Source: an uncultured Bacteroidota bacterium
Lineage (GTDB): Bacteria; Bacteroidota; Bacteroidia; NS11-12g; UBA955
Length of the DNA: 7,072 bases
NCBI GenBank assembly: GCA_903959115.1
Contig: CAJBVU010000330.1
Span: 1-7,072, forward strand
Reading direction: 5' to 3'
A program made the position numbers and the translations under genes. The notes beneath the pieces were generated by a model. That model was given only the letters and a program-made list of their open reading frames with translations. It made no database searches and was not told the DNA's origin. Positions 1 to 6,206 of the stretch are shown piece by piece. The first letter of the stretch is position 1, and the number at the start of each line of letters is the position of its first letter.

Positions 1-97
1 AGATTTCATTTCTTATTCGTTGGGTCTATTGTAAGTACCTCATTTTTCAAACTGGGTTAATTCAACTTTTCAAGTTCTGTGACCCAATTTTACCAAT
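1..97. other. Non-coding stretch beyond kdsB with overlapping inverted repeats
   Basis: No supported gene. Two stems compete for the same arm: TTGGGTC at 20-26 is complementary to GACCCAA at 81-87, and TGGGT at 53-57 is complementary to ACCCA at 82-86. The second stem encloses another stem, AACTT 64-68 with AAGTT 72-76 and a 3-nt loop. The region lies just after the kdsB stop, so it may be the 3' end of that transcript or the leader of a gene outside the window. No T-run follows the stem on the minus strand, so it is not a canonical intrinsic terminator. Confidence 0.3.
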
Positions 98-835
98 TCA
101 AACAAACCTCAGCGCCTTCGCCACATCCTCAGGTGTGTCAATGGCAGGGGAGGCCCATGAGGTTTCTTTAACCCCGATGCCCATCCCGTTCTCCAACCAC
201 CGCAATTGCTCCAACATCTCCGTTTTTTCCAATGCACTGGGCGATAATTTAGCCACCGTGCGCAATGCCTCGGCCCTGAACGCATACATCCCAATGTGAC
301 GATAATACTGAATCCCTGAGCCCTCAATTTTTCCGTTTCGATCAAATGGAATCGCCGACCGCGAAAAATACAAAGCCTGATCATTCACATCACAAACCAC
401 CTTCACCACATTCGGATTCTGAATTTCTTCCACCTCCTGAATCGCAATCTTCAACGTGGCGATTTCCGTTCTTGGATTCTCAAACGCCGATACCAACAAC
501 ACAACCTGCTCCGGCTTGATGAATGGCTCATCGCCCTGTAAATTCACCACTACGTCGCAGTCCCAGCCCAATTTTGTCAATGCTTCCGCACATCGATCCG
601 TGCCGCTGGGATGCAAATCGCTCGTCATCACCACCTCACATTTGGATTGAATGTGCTCAGCGATTCTCACATCATCGGTAGCCACCGCCACACCCGCATC
701 GGGATGGGCCAACATCGCCGCCTCAACCACGCGCTCAATCATCGTTTTGCCGCCCAAATCTTGTAAGGGCTTGCCGGGAAATCGGGTACTCGCATACCGC
801 GCCGGAATGATGATGCCAAATGATGTGCCGCTCAT
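98..835 (-). CDS. kdsB: 3-deoxy-manno-octulosonate cytidylyltransferase (CMP-Kdo synthetase)
   Basis: KdsB activates Kdo with CTP to give CMP-Kdo and pyrophosphate in the cytoplasm, the sugar donor for the lipid A inner core. The 245-residue protein matches the family's usual length of about 245-255. Visible motifs are the N-terminal nucleotide-binding IPARYASTRFPGKPL (residues 9-23), VATDD near 51-55, SGTDR 77-81, VVNLQGDEPF 96-105 (D102 is the expected Mg ligand), YFSRSAIPF 156-164, RHIGMYAFR 179-187, LEKTEMLEQLRWLENG 202-217 and the C-terminal DTPEDV 233-238 (D233 is the expected second Mg ligand). The ATG at 835 lies 9 nt after the phosphatase stop, so the two genes are probably cotranscribed and perhaps translationally coupled. 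No Shine-Dalgarno is visible; the upstream sequence is A-rich. The related NeuA and SpsF families are less likely because the KdsB-specific blocks are complete. Confidence 0.96.
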   Translation of the reverse strand: MSGTSFGIIIPARYASTRFPGKPLQDLGGKTMIERVVEAAMLAHPDAGVAVATDDVRIAEHIQSKCEVVMTSDLHPSGTDRCAEALTKLGWDCDVVVNLQGDEPFIKPEQVVLLVSAFENPRTEIATLKIAIQEVEEIQNPNVVKVVCDVNDQALYFSRSAIPFDRNGKIEGSGIQYYRHIGMYAFRAEALRTVAKLSPSALEKTEMLEQLRWLENGMGIGVKETSWASPAIDTPEDVAKALRFV

Positions 836-844
836 GGCTGCAAG

Positions 845-2029
845 TTATTTCTTTTTGTCGGGTTGCTCAAGCAAAGCTTTGATTTTGTAAAATACTTGGG
901 TATTCTGATAGGAACCACCAAAGGCTTCAGCGCCCGGACCGTAAGCAAATACTGGTACCGGAATACCAGTGTGCTCATGGGTAGAGAAATGCATGGCGGG
1001 TTGTTTGGCTTTTTTATCCCATCCCACCAAACTCAAGCCCCCGGTTTCATGGTCGGCAGTGATCACAATCAATGTTTCCTTGTTGTCCTTCGCCATCGCC
1101 AACACGCGCTGAATCGTTACATCCAAATCAGCCAACTCGGCCAACAAGTAGGCACTGTCGTTTTCGTGTCCGGCCCAATCCACTTGCGATCCCTCAATCA
1201 TGGTGAAACTGCCCAAGGGATTTTCAAACATCGTTTTCAGTATGCTTTCGCTGGCATCGGCCAAAAAGGGTCCCTGACTGTTTCTGCCTTCGTGGGCCTT
1301 TGGGGGGTAAGCGCTGTCGTTATAAAATATCACCCGTCGGTTTTGGTTTTGCAACTGTTTCATCGAACCATATCCGCACCCTACGCTGTAACCGCGCTGC
1401 ACCAGGGCCTGGGTATCGAAGTACATTTTTCCAGCGCCGATGGCCACATCAATACTGCCATCTTGGGTTTTCATCATGTTGATTCCCCCCGATTGTTCTC
1501 CATATTGCAACACCCCAAACGGATTGTATTTCATGCCGTTGAGAAAATCATCGCCAATTTCTTTCATCATTTTACGCGATGTTTGATGGGCGAAAAAAGC
1601 GCCAGGCGTGGCGTGGGTTAACTCACAAGTGACCGCAATACCGGTAGATTTTCCCCGCAAATGGGCGATTTCCGACAGCGACAGCGGCTTAGAACTATCC
1701 GCGGCCATGCCCACCATGTAATTGTTTGCTTTTTGTCCGGTCGATAATGCCGTTCCGCCAGCACCACTGTCGGTGATGAATTTGTTGGCACTCGATGTGA
1801 AACTCATTCCAAAAATTGGAAAGTCGCGGAATACAGAGGCCGCACTGTCCATGCTGTTTTTGCCCTGTGTTTTCTTGGCGTTGTATGCGCTCCATTGAGC
1901 CAGCCCAGTGCCATCGCCGATGATCAGAACGATGTGTTTTGGGGCTTTGGGCTGCTTGGGTTTTGCAAGAACTAGTGTGGGGGCCGTTGAATAAACAAAG
2001 GCCAAGGCAATAAAAAGGAGGCGTTTCAC
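845..2029 (-). CDS. Secreted alkaline phosphatase, PhoA family
   Basis: Predicted exported metal-dependent phosphomonoesterase of 394 residues, likely periplasmic and used to release phosphate from organic esters. Residues 1-22 form a Sec signal peptide (K2-R3, hydrophobic core, VLA before K23). Compared with E. coli PhoA, all core residues are recognisable: metal ligand D39 in IIGDGTG, nucleophile S88 in TDSGAGG, T141 in HATP, R152 in TSRK (phosphate-binding arginine), E279 in IEG, D284 and H288 in the VDWAGH block, D326-H327 in ADHETGG, and H353 in EHTG. Positions corresponding to E. coli D153 and K328 are H139 and W285, a combination I recall from some Bacillus and cold-active enzymes. The start is GTG at 2029: an in-frame TAA sits at 2039-2041, with no ATG or TTG between. 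First gene of a unit with kdsB. Natural substrate and phosphate regulation cannot be read from the sequence. Confidence 0.94.
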   Translation of the reverse strand: MKRLLFIALAFVYSTAPTLVLAKPKQPKAPKHIVLIIGDGTGLAQWSAYNAKKTQGKNSMDSAASVFRDFPIFGMSFTSSANKFITDSGAGGTALSTGQKANNYMVGMAADSSKPLSLSEIAHLRGKSTGIAVTCELTHATPGAFFAHQTSRKMMKEIGDDFLNGMKYNPFGVLQYGEQSGGINMMKTQDGSIDVAIGAGKMYFDTQALVQRGYSVGCGYGSMKQLQNQNRRVIFYNDSAYPPKAHEGRNSQGPFLADASESILKTMFENPLGSFTMIEGSQVDWAGHENDSAYLLAELADLDVTIQRVLAMAKDNKETLIVITADHETGGLSLVGWDKKAKQPAMHFSTHEHTGIPVPVFAYGPGAEAFGGSYQNTQVFYKIKALLEQPDKKK

Positions 2030-2033
2030 AACA

Positions 2034-2041
2034 CAAATTTA
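2034..2041 (-). promoter_or_regulatory. Candidate Bacteroidetes-type -7 element for the phosphatase-kdsB unit
   Basis: The minus strand reads TAAATTTG, an exact match to the Bacteroidetes TAnnTTTG -7 consensus. A TTGAC at minus 2063-2067 could serve as a -33 element, but the 23-nt spacer is longer than the usual 19-21. The match lies 4 nt before the GTG start codon, so the predicted transcription start falls at or within a few bases of that codon. An imperfect dyad, GTCAATTAAC at 2063-2072, overlaps the possible -33 box. Inferred only from motif and position. Confidence 0.4.
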
Positions 2042-2108
2042 CATCGCAATAATGAGCCGTTTGTCAATTAACGAAACCTTAATCACGCAAAAGACGATAA
2101 ATAGGTCG

Positions 2109-2116
2109 TATTTTTG
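2109..2116 (+). promoter_or_regulatory. Candidate -7 element for pruA
   Basis: TATTTTTG matches TAnnTTTG exactly and continues into GCA, a context common upstream of Bacteroidetes genes. It lies 14 nt before the pruA ATG, predicting a very short leader of roughly 8-12 nt. No TTTG is visible at the expected distance upstream, around 2086-2090, so the -33 half is missing or divergent and an activator may be needed. The leader is A/T-rich and has no Shine-Dalgarno sequence. Confidence 0.5.
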
Positions 2117-2130
2117 CACCAATTATTACC

Positions 2131-3759
2131 ATGAACGGAACATTTCACATCCCCCAAGCCATTAACGAACCCATTTATGAGTATGCATCAGGAAGCAACG
2201 AACGCAAATCTTTGCAGGCTGCTCTGAAAGACGCACGCAGCAAAGTAGAGGACATTCCCATGTACATCGGTGCAGAAGAAGTGAGAACGGGTGATGTTCA
2301 TGATTTGTTTCCGCCCCATGATCGCCAACATAAAATCGGACAGTACCACAGAGGTAACGGCAGCCACGTGCAACAAGCCATCGATGCCGCCCTCGCAGCC
2401 AAGCCCATGTGGGAATCTATGCCTTGGGAGCAACGCGCCGCCATATTCTTGAAAGCCGCCGAATTGATGGCCACCAAATACCGCTATGTGCTCAACGCAT
2501 CAACCATGTTGGCCCAAAGCAAGAATGCATTCCAGTCTGAGATCGATTCGATTTGCGAAATGGTCGATTTCTTGCGCTTCAACGTGCAATACATGGCCGA
2601 AATCTACAATGAGCAGCCACCTGCGAACGCCAAAGGCATTTGGAATCGCTTGGAATACCGTCCGCTCGAAGGATTTATCTTCGCCTTAACCCCATTTAAC
2701 TTTACCGCAATCGCGGGGAATTTGCCAACAGCACCTGCCATGATGGGCAACGTGATTGTTTGGAAACCCGCCGATTCACAGATTTATAGCGCCAACGTGT
2801 TGATGCGCATCTTCAAAGAAGCCGGATTGCCCGATGGCGTGGTGAATTTGGTATATGCAGACGGACCAGAAACGGGCGATGTGATTTTCAATCACAAAGA
2901 TTTTTCAGGGATCCACTTTACAGGAAGTACTGGTGTGTTTAGACACATTTGGCAAACCATCGGAACCAACATCGCCAAGTACCGCAGCTATCCCCGCATC
3001 GTAGGAGAAACTGGCGGTAAAGATTTTATATTGGCTCACAGCAGCGCCCATGTGGATGTTTTGGTGACCGCCATCATCCGTGGTTCTTTTGAGTTTCAAG
3101 GACAAAAATGCTCTGCCGCCAGTCGCGTTTACATCCCTCAGAGTTTGTGGCCAGCGGTTAAGGCAAAATTGTTGACAGAAATGCCGACCATCAAAGTAGG
3201 GCCTACAGAAGACTTTACAAACTTCGTGAATGCGGTGATTGATGAGCGCGCCTTCAATAAAATCAAGGGCTACATCGACCAAGCCAAAGCGGATGGGGTA
3301 GAAGTGTTGTGGGGTGGAAATTGCGACATGAGTCAGGGTTATTTCATCGATCCAACCATTTTGATTGCCCCATCGGCGCATTATCGCACCATGTGTGAGG
3401 AGATTTTTGGTCCAGTAGTAACGATTTGGGTCTATGCCGATGCCGAATGGAATGATATGTTTGACGTGGTTGACAAGACCAGCGAATATGCGTTAACAGG
3501 GGCAGTTTTGGCGCAAGACCGTCAGGCCATCACCGATGCAACCTGGGCTTTGAGAAACAGTGCGGGCAACTTCTACATCAACGATAAGCCAACAGGCGCG
3601 GTGGTAGGTCAGCAACCTTTTGGTGGTGGAAGAGGCAGTGGAACGAACGACAAAGCGGGTGCGAAGGTGAATTTGCTTCGTTGGGTGAGTCAGCGTACCA
3701 TTAAGGAGACGTTTGTGCCACCAACCGACTATCGCTATCCTTTCTTGCAGGCGGATTAA
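2131..3759 (+). CDS. pruA: L-glutamate gamma-semialdehyde dehydrogenase (1-pyrroline-5-carboxylate dehydrogenase)
   Basis: Oxidises L-glutamate 5-semialdehyde, in equilibrium with pyrroline-5-carboxylate, to glutamate with NAD+. This is the second step of proline breakdown, in the cytoplasm. The 542 residues match the stand-alone PruA/ALDH4A1 type rather than the bifunctional PutA fusion. Visible motifs: TPFNF 187-191 and the cofactor-binding segment WKPA from 211, FTGST 263-267, catalytic base E293 in VGETGGKD, nucleophile C327 in GQKCSAASR (the same 34-residue spacing as in human ALDH4A1), EEIFGPV 423-429, and the C-terminal QQPFGGGRGSGTNDKAG (494-510) expected at the semialdehyde site. The ATG at 2131 follows a -7-like element directly. 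No proline dehydrogenase is in the window. It appears monocistronic, since the next gene converges 1 nt after its stop. Identification is secure. Confidence 0.97.
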   Translation: MNGTFHIPQAINEPIYEYASGSNERKSLQAALKDARSKVEDIPMYIGAEEVRTGDVHDLFPPHDRQHKIGQYHRGNGSHVQQAIDAALAAKPMWESMPWEQRAAIFLKAAELMATKYRYVLNASTMLAQSKNAFQSEIDSICEMVDFLRFNVQYMAEIYNEQPPANAKGIWNRLEYRPLEGFIFALTPFNFTAIAGNLPTAPAMMGNVIVWKPADSQIYSANVLMRIFKEAGLPDGVVNLVYADGPETGDVIFNHKDFSGIHFTGSTGVFRHIWQTIGTNIAKYRSYPRIVGETGGKDFILAHSSAHVDVLVTAIIRGSFEFQGQKCSAASRVYIPQSLWPAVKAKLLTEMPTIKVGPTEDFTNFVNAVIDERAFNKIKGYIDQAKADGVEVLWGGNCDMSQGYFIDPTILIAPSAHYRTMCEEIFGPVVTIWVYADAEWNDMFDVVDKTSEYALTGAVLAQDRQAITDATWALRNSAGNFYINDKPTGAVVGQQPFGGGRGSGTNDKAGAKVNLLRWVSQRTIKETFVPPTDYRYPFLQAD

Positions 3760-3774
3760 ATCAAATCGATTTAA
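3756..3774. other. AT-rich hairpin spanning both stop codons of converging genes
   Basis: TTAAATC (3756-3762) and GATTTAA (3768-3774) are exact inverse complements around a 5-nt loop. The stem contains the TAA of pruA (3757-3759) and the loop boundary contains the TGA of the aminotransferase gene (3761-3763). It is symmetric and could act on transcripts from either side. It has only one G-C pair and no U-run, so termination by this hairpin alone is doubtful. Listed as a visible structure, not a proven terminator. Confidence 0.25.
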
Positions 3775-4597
3775 CGAGTTGCTCGAATAAAACGCGCGAC
3801 ACCGTATTTTTCAACTTCTTGCCCTGGTAATCAGCTACCCAGCTGATTCCGCGCGTGGCAGAAGTGGTGAAGATTTCTTCAGAAGCACTCAAGTCGATTT
3901 CGCTGATCGGTCGTTCTTGCAACGAGTAACCGTAAGCATCGGCCAATTGCATAATCACTTTGCGCATCACGCCATCGATACAATATTCAGAAATGGGCGG
4001 GGTGAGTAGGAATTCGCCTTTCACAACAAAAATGTTAGACGATACGCTTTCGCAAGGTCGTCCGTATTCGTTAAAAAGCACGACATCGTCGAGCCCATGC
4101 TCTTTTGCATAGAGTCCAGCCAAAGTGTAAATGAGTGCAGAGCAAGTCTTTAACGTTGAGGTATAGTTGCTATTTTTTACCAACTCTTTGTAGGTGCCGA
4201 TGTTTAGGCCTTCTTCTTGCCACTGGTAGGGGCCGATGCCCGTTTCCGCGTTGATTTCGGTAACCAAACAAACGTTTGAATCGTTGGGTGTATACAAACC
4301 CTCAGCATCTCTAAAAATCGTTAATCGGATTCTAGCTGTGGTGATATTGGCGTCTTTACACGCTTTAAGCACCGTTGTTTCCCAAGAAATTTCATCCCAC
4401 CACGTGGGGAGGTTTAATTTGAGCAGCAGCGCTGATTTCCTAATTCTATCGCCATGCAATGGCAGCTGAAGGATTCTTCCGTTAGACAGTTTACAGCTTT
4501 CAAAGAAACCATCGCCATAGCGGTAGCCGCGACTTTTGGGAGAGAAAAACGGAGCGTTTTCGTCTACAATTGTATTGTTGATGATGTAAATAGCCAT
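3761..4597 (-). CDS. Class IV (fold-type IV) PLP-dependent aminotransferase or lyase
   Basis: The 278-residue length is typical for the family, which includes aminodeoxychorismate lyase (PabC), branched-chain aminotransferase (IlvE) and D-amino-acid aminotransferase. Visible marks: GYRYGDGFFES (24-34); R51 in the HGDRIRKS block; Schiff-base lysine K150 in TSTLKT; GLDDVVLFNEYGRP (168-181); E183 in ESVSSNIF, expected to contact the PLP ring nitrogen 33 residues after the lysine as in PabC; TP 199-200; and TTSATRGISWV (244-254) at the phosphate-binding loop. That last loop resembles PabC-type SxRGI sequences more than the GTAA loop of IlvE, so a folate-related lyase is slightly favoured, but substrate cannot be assigned. 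Last gene of the etfB-led unit, 33 nt after the nuclease gene. The leader has an AGG 8 nt before the ATG and an AAATATTTAAT element. Confidence 0.93.
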   Translation of the reverse strand: MAIYIINNTIVDENAPFFSPKSRGYRYGDGFFESCKLSNGRILQLPLHGDRIRKSALLLKLNLPTWWDEISWETTVLKACKDANITTARIRLTIFRDAEGLYTPNDSNVCLVTEINAETGIGPYQWQEEGLNIGTYKELVKNSNYTSTLKTCSALIYTLAGLYAKEHGLDDVVLFNEYGRPCESVSSNIFVVKGEFLLTPPISEYCIDGVMRKVIMQLADAYGYSLQERPISEIDLSASEEIFTTSATRGISWVADYQGKKLKNTVSRVLFEQLVKSI

Positions 4598-4630
4598 AGG
4601 GAAGACCTGGATTAAATATTTATTGTGCGA

Positions 4631-5248
4631 CTATTGTCGTCTTTTGATTTCATCACGGATTTTTGCCGCCTTGGAATAATCTTCATCGTTGATCGCATCG
4701 TCTAGCATGAGTTCTAATTCTTCCAACGACAATTTTGCAAATCCACTGGGGATAGATGTCTTTTCTGTCGGTTCAACGAGATCATCAATTTGCTGACCTG
4801 GCAATTCAATGTCATCATCGTCGATGTGTTCATCGTTGTAAGCGGCTTCCAACAAAATCGATTCCATGCAGAAAATGGGCGCTCTGAACTTGATTCCAAG
4901 AGCGATAGCATCGCTAGTTCTAGCATCGAGGACAACCAATTTGCTGGTGCCATCGTTTACGAATAGGCATGTAATTCCGGCGAAGTAAATCCCTTCATCA
5001 AGTCGTTCGATGTTGATTTCAGTAACGGTAATATCAAACTCCTTGAGGGCGGAGGTAAACAAATCGTGGGTTAGGGGCCGACTGGGTTTCATCCCCTCCA
5101 ATTCCATAGAAATGGCTTGGGCTTCAAAACCACCAATGATGATAGGCAGGATGCGATTCCCGTTGAGTTCTTTCAGATAAAGCGTATAGGCTCCGTGCGA
5201 ATGGGCGGGAACGATGTTCCGAATTACCATTTCTACGCGGGCGCTCAT
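4631..5248 (-). CDS. Bifunctional nuclease (BFN, formerly DUF151) domain protein with C-terminal UVR motif
   Basis: 205 residues in two parts. Residues about 1-135 form the BFN domain, seen in LPIIIGGFEAQAISMELEG (34-52), RPLTHDLF (57-64) and DARTSDAIALGIKFRAPIF (108-126). A very acidic linker with DDDD at 143-146 leads to a C-terminal UVR-type helical hairpin (about 173-204: LSLEELELML, then DYSKAAKIRDEIKRR), a segment that in UvrB/UvrC and Clp-associated proteins mediates protein contacts. The BFN fold is known from Thermotoga TM0160, and plant homologues show DNase and RNase activity in vitro. The cellular role in Bacteroidetes is unknown, so nuclease is a family name, not a demonstrated function here. 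No signal peptide. The start is supported by AAGGA 7 nt upstream of the ATG. It sits 15 nt behind etfA, within the same operon. Confidence 0.95.
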   Translation of the reverse strand: MSARVEMVIRNIVPAHSHGAYTLYLKELNGNRILPIIIGGFEAQAISMELEGMKPSRPLTHDLFTSALKEFDITVTEINIERLDEGIYFAGITCLFVNDGTSKLVVLDARTSDAIALGIKFRAPIFCMESILLEAAYNDEHIDDDDIELPGQQIDDLVEPTEKTSIPSGFAKLSLEELELMLDDAINDEDYSKAAKIRDEIKRRQ

Positions 5249-5255
5249 CGTTGGA

Positions 5256-5260
5256 TCCTT
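5256..5260 (-). promoter_or_regulatory. Shine-Dalgarno-like site deciding the BFN protein start
   Basis: The minus strand reads AAGGA, followed by a 7-nt spacer and ATG at 5246-5248, inside the 15-nt gap after etfA. This is the clearest Shine-Dalgarno-like sequence in the window; the other complete genes rely on A/T-rich leaders or stop-start proximity. It supports the chosen start. Confidence 0.5.
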
Positions 5261-5263
5261 GAA

Positions 5264-6205
5264 TTAGTTTTTAGCTGCCGCAATCAGTTGAGGCAAAATT
5301 TCAAACGCATCGCCAACGATACCGTAATCTGCCGCCTTAAAGAAAGGTGCTTCAGGGTCTTTGTTGATGGCTACGATCACTTTGGAAGAGCTTACACCGG
5401 CCAAATGTTGAATGGCACCAGAGATTCCAATGGCGATATACAAGTTTGGTTTGATGGTAATTCCGGTCTGACCTACGTGTTCACTGTGGGGTCTCCAATC
5501 CATATCGCTTACGGGTTTAGAGCAAGCGGTGGCAGCGCCCAAAGCGGTTGCCAAATCTTCAATCATATGCCAATTTTCTGGGCCTTTCATTCCACGACCG
5601 CCACTCACCACGACTTCGGCTTCGGTCAAAGGAATTTTGCCTGTTACCTTGTTGACTGCGTCGATGCTTAATCCGGTTGAGCCCAATTGGGTTGATGCCG
5701 CTTCAACAACAGTCTTTTCGCCAAACGATTTGATTTCAAACGAGTTTGGGGTGATGGCAATTACTTTTTTATCGCGTTGTAGGTTCACGAAAGCAAAGGC
5801 TTTTCCTGAGAATACGCTGCGTTTTACTTGGAATCCGTTACTGGTATCGGGTAGACTTACCACGTTGGTAGCCAAAGAAGCGCCCATCAATTGAGCCAAT
5901 CTAGGTGCCAATGATTTTCCGGTGTAGGTGTTGCTGATGATCACCGTGCTCGCGCTCACTTCGTTCGCGCTCGCATTCACCGCCGCCGCATACGCGTCGG
6001 CCGTGAATGAATCCGATGTAGAAATGGTCTTCACCAAATGCGCACCATATTCACCCAACTCCGAAGCATCCGCGCCATTGCCAATGGCAATCGCAACAAC
6101 CTTGCTCCCTAACATATCGGCAATCTGCCTGCCGTAAGATACCGCCTCGTAAGTGGCCTTCTTGAATTTTCCGTCGCTGATTTCAGCAAATACTAATACT
6201 GACAT
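5264..6205 (-). CDS. etfA: Electron transfer flavoprotein subunit alpha (FixB family)
   Basis: Alpha subunit of the heterodimeric ETF, which carries electrons from acyl-CoA and other flavin dehydrogenases to ETF:quinone oxidoreductase. It supplies most of the FAD site and acts in the cytoplasm. 313 residues, the usual length. The N-terminal Rossmann-like domain (1 to about 185) includes the SNTYTGKSLAPRLAQLMGAS block at 91-110. The C-terminal FAD domain shows SGGRGMKGPENW (201-212), SEHVGQTG (241-248), the ETF-alpha signature LYIAIGISGAIQHLAG (255-270), AINKDPEAPFF (279-289) and ADYGIVGD (292-299). All FAD-binding blocks are intact. The ATG begins 1 nt after the etfB stop with no Shine-Dalgarno, pointing to translational coupling that would balance subunit amounts. 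A short GC-richer, Ala/Ser-rich patch (residues about 68-87) stands out in base composition. Confidence 0.97.
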   Translation of the reverse strand: MSVLVFAEISDGKFKKATYEAVSYGRQIADMLGSKVVAIAIGNGADASELGEYGAHLVKTISTSDSFTADAYAAAVNASANEVSASTVIISNTYTGKSLAPRLAQLMGASLATNVVSLPDTSNGFQVKRSVFSGKAFAFVNLQRDKKVIAITPNSFEIKSFGEKTVVEAASTQLGSTGLSIDAVNKVTGKIPLTEAEVVVSGGRGMKGPENWHMIEDLATALGAATACSKPVSDMDWRPHSEHVGQTGITIKPNLYIAIGISGAIQHLAGVSSSKVIVAINKDPEAPFFKAADYGIVGDAFEILPQLIAAAKN

Positions 6206-6206
6206 A

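Noticed and set aside
1..9. Minus-strand ATG at 7-9 beginning M-K-S, as a possible start of the next gene leftward
   Set aside because: Three codons are too few to support a gene, and no convincing promoter or ribosome site was seen.
53..86. Intrinsic terminator for kdsB
   Set aside because: The stem is interrupted and short, and no T-run follows it on the minus strand.
863..1621. 252-codon open frame on the plus strand opposite the alkaline phosphatase gene
   Set aside because: It has no recognisable domain or coding-like residue pattern and lies wholly antisense to a gene with complete catalytic motifs. Long antisense frames arise easily from the codon bias of the true strand.
1695..2036. 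113-codon frame starting with TTG at 2036, overlapping the 5' part of the phosphatase gene in another frame
   Set aside because: It is a frame-shifted copy of the same region. The other frame carries the signal peptide and catalytic residues. It is not evidence for a frameshift, since the phosphatase frame is continuous.
2905..3381. 158-codon open frame on the minus strand inside pruA
   Set aside because: Fully antisense to intact aldehyde dehydrogenase motifs, with no domain and no promoter-like sequence.
5117..5671. 184-codon open frame on the plus strand across the BFN and etfA genes
   Set aside because: It crosses the boundary of two well-supported minus-strand genes, has no family resemblance and is rich in residues typical of an antisense shadow.
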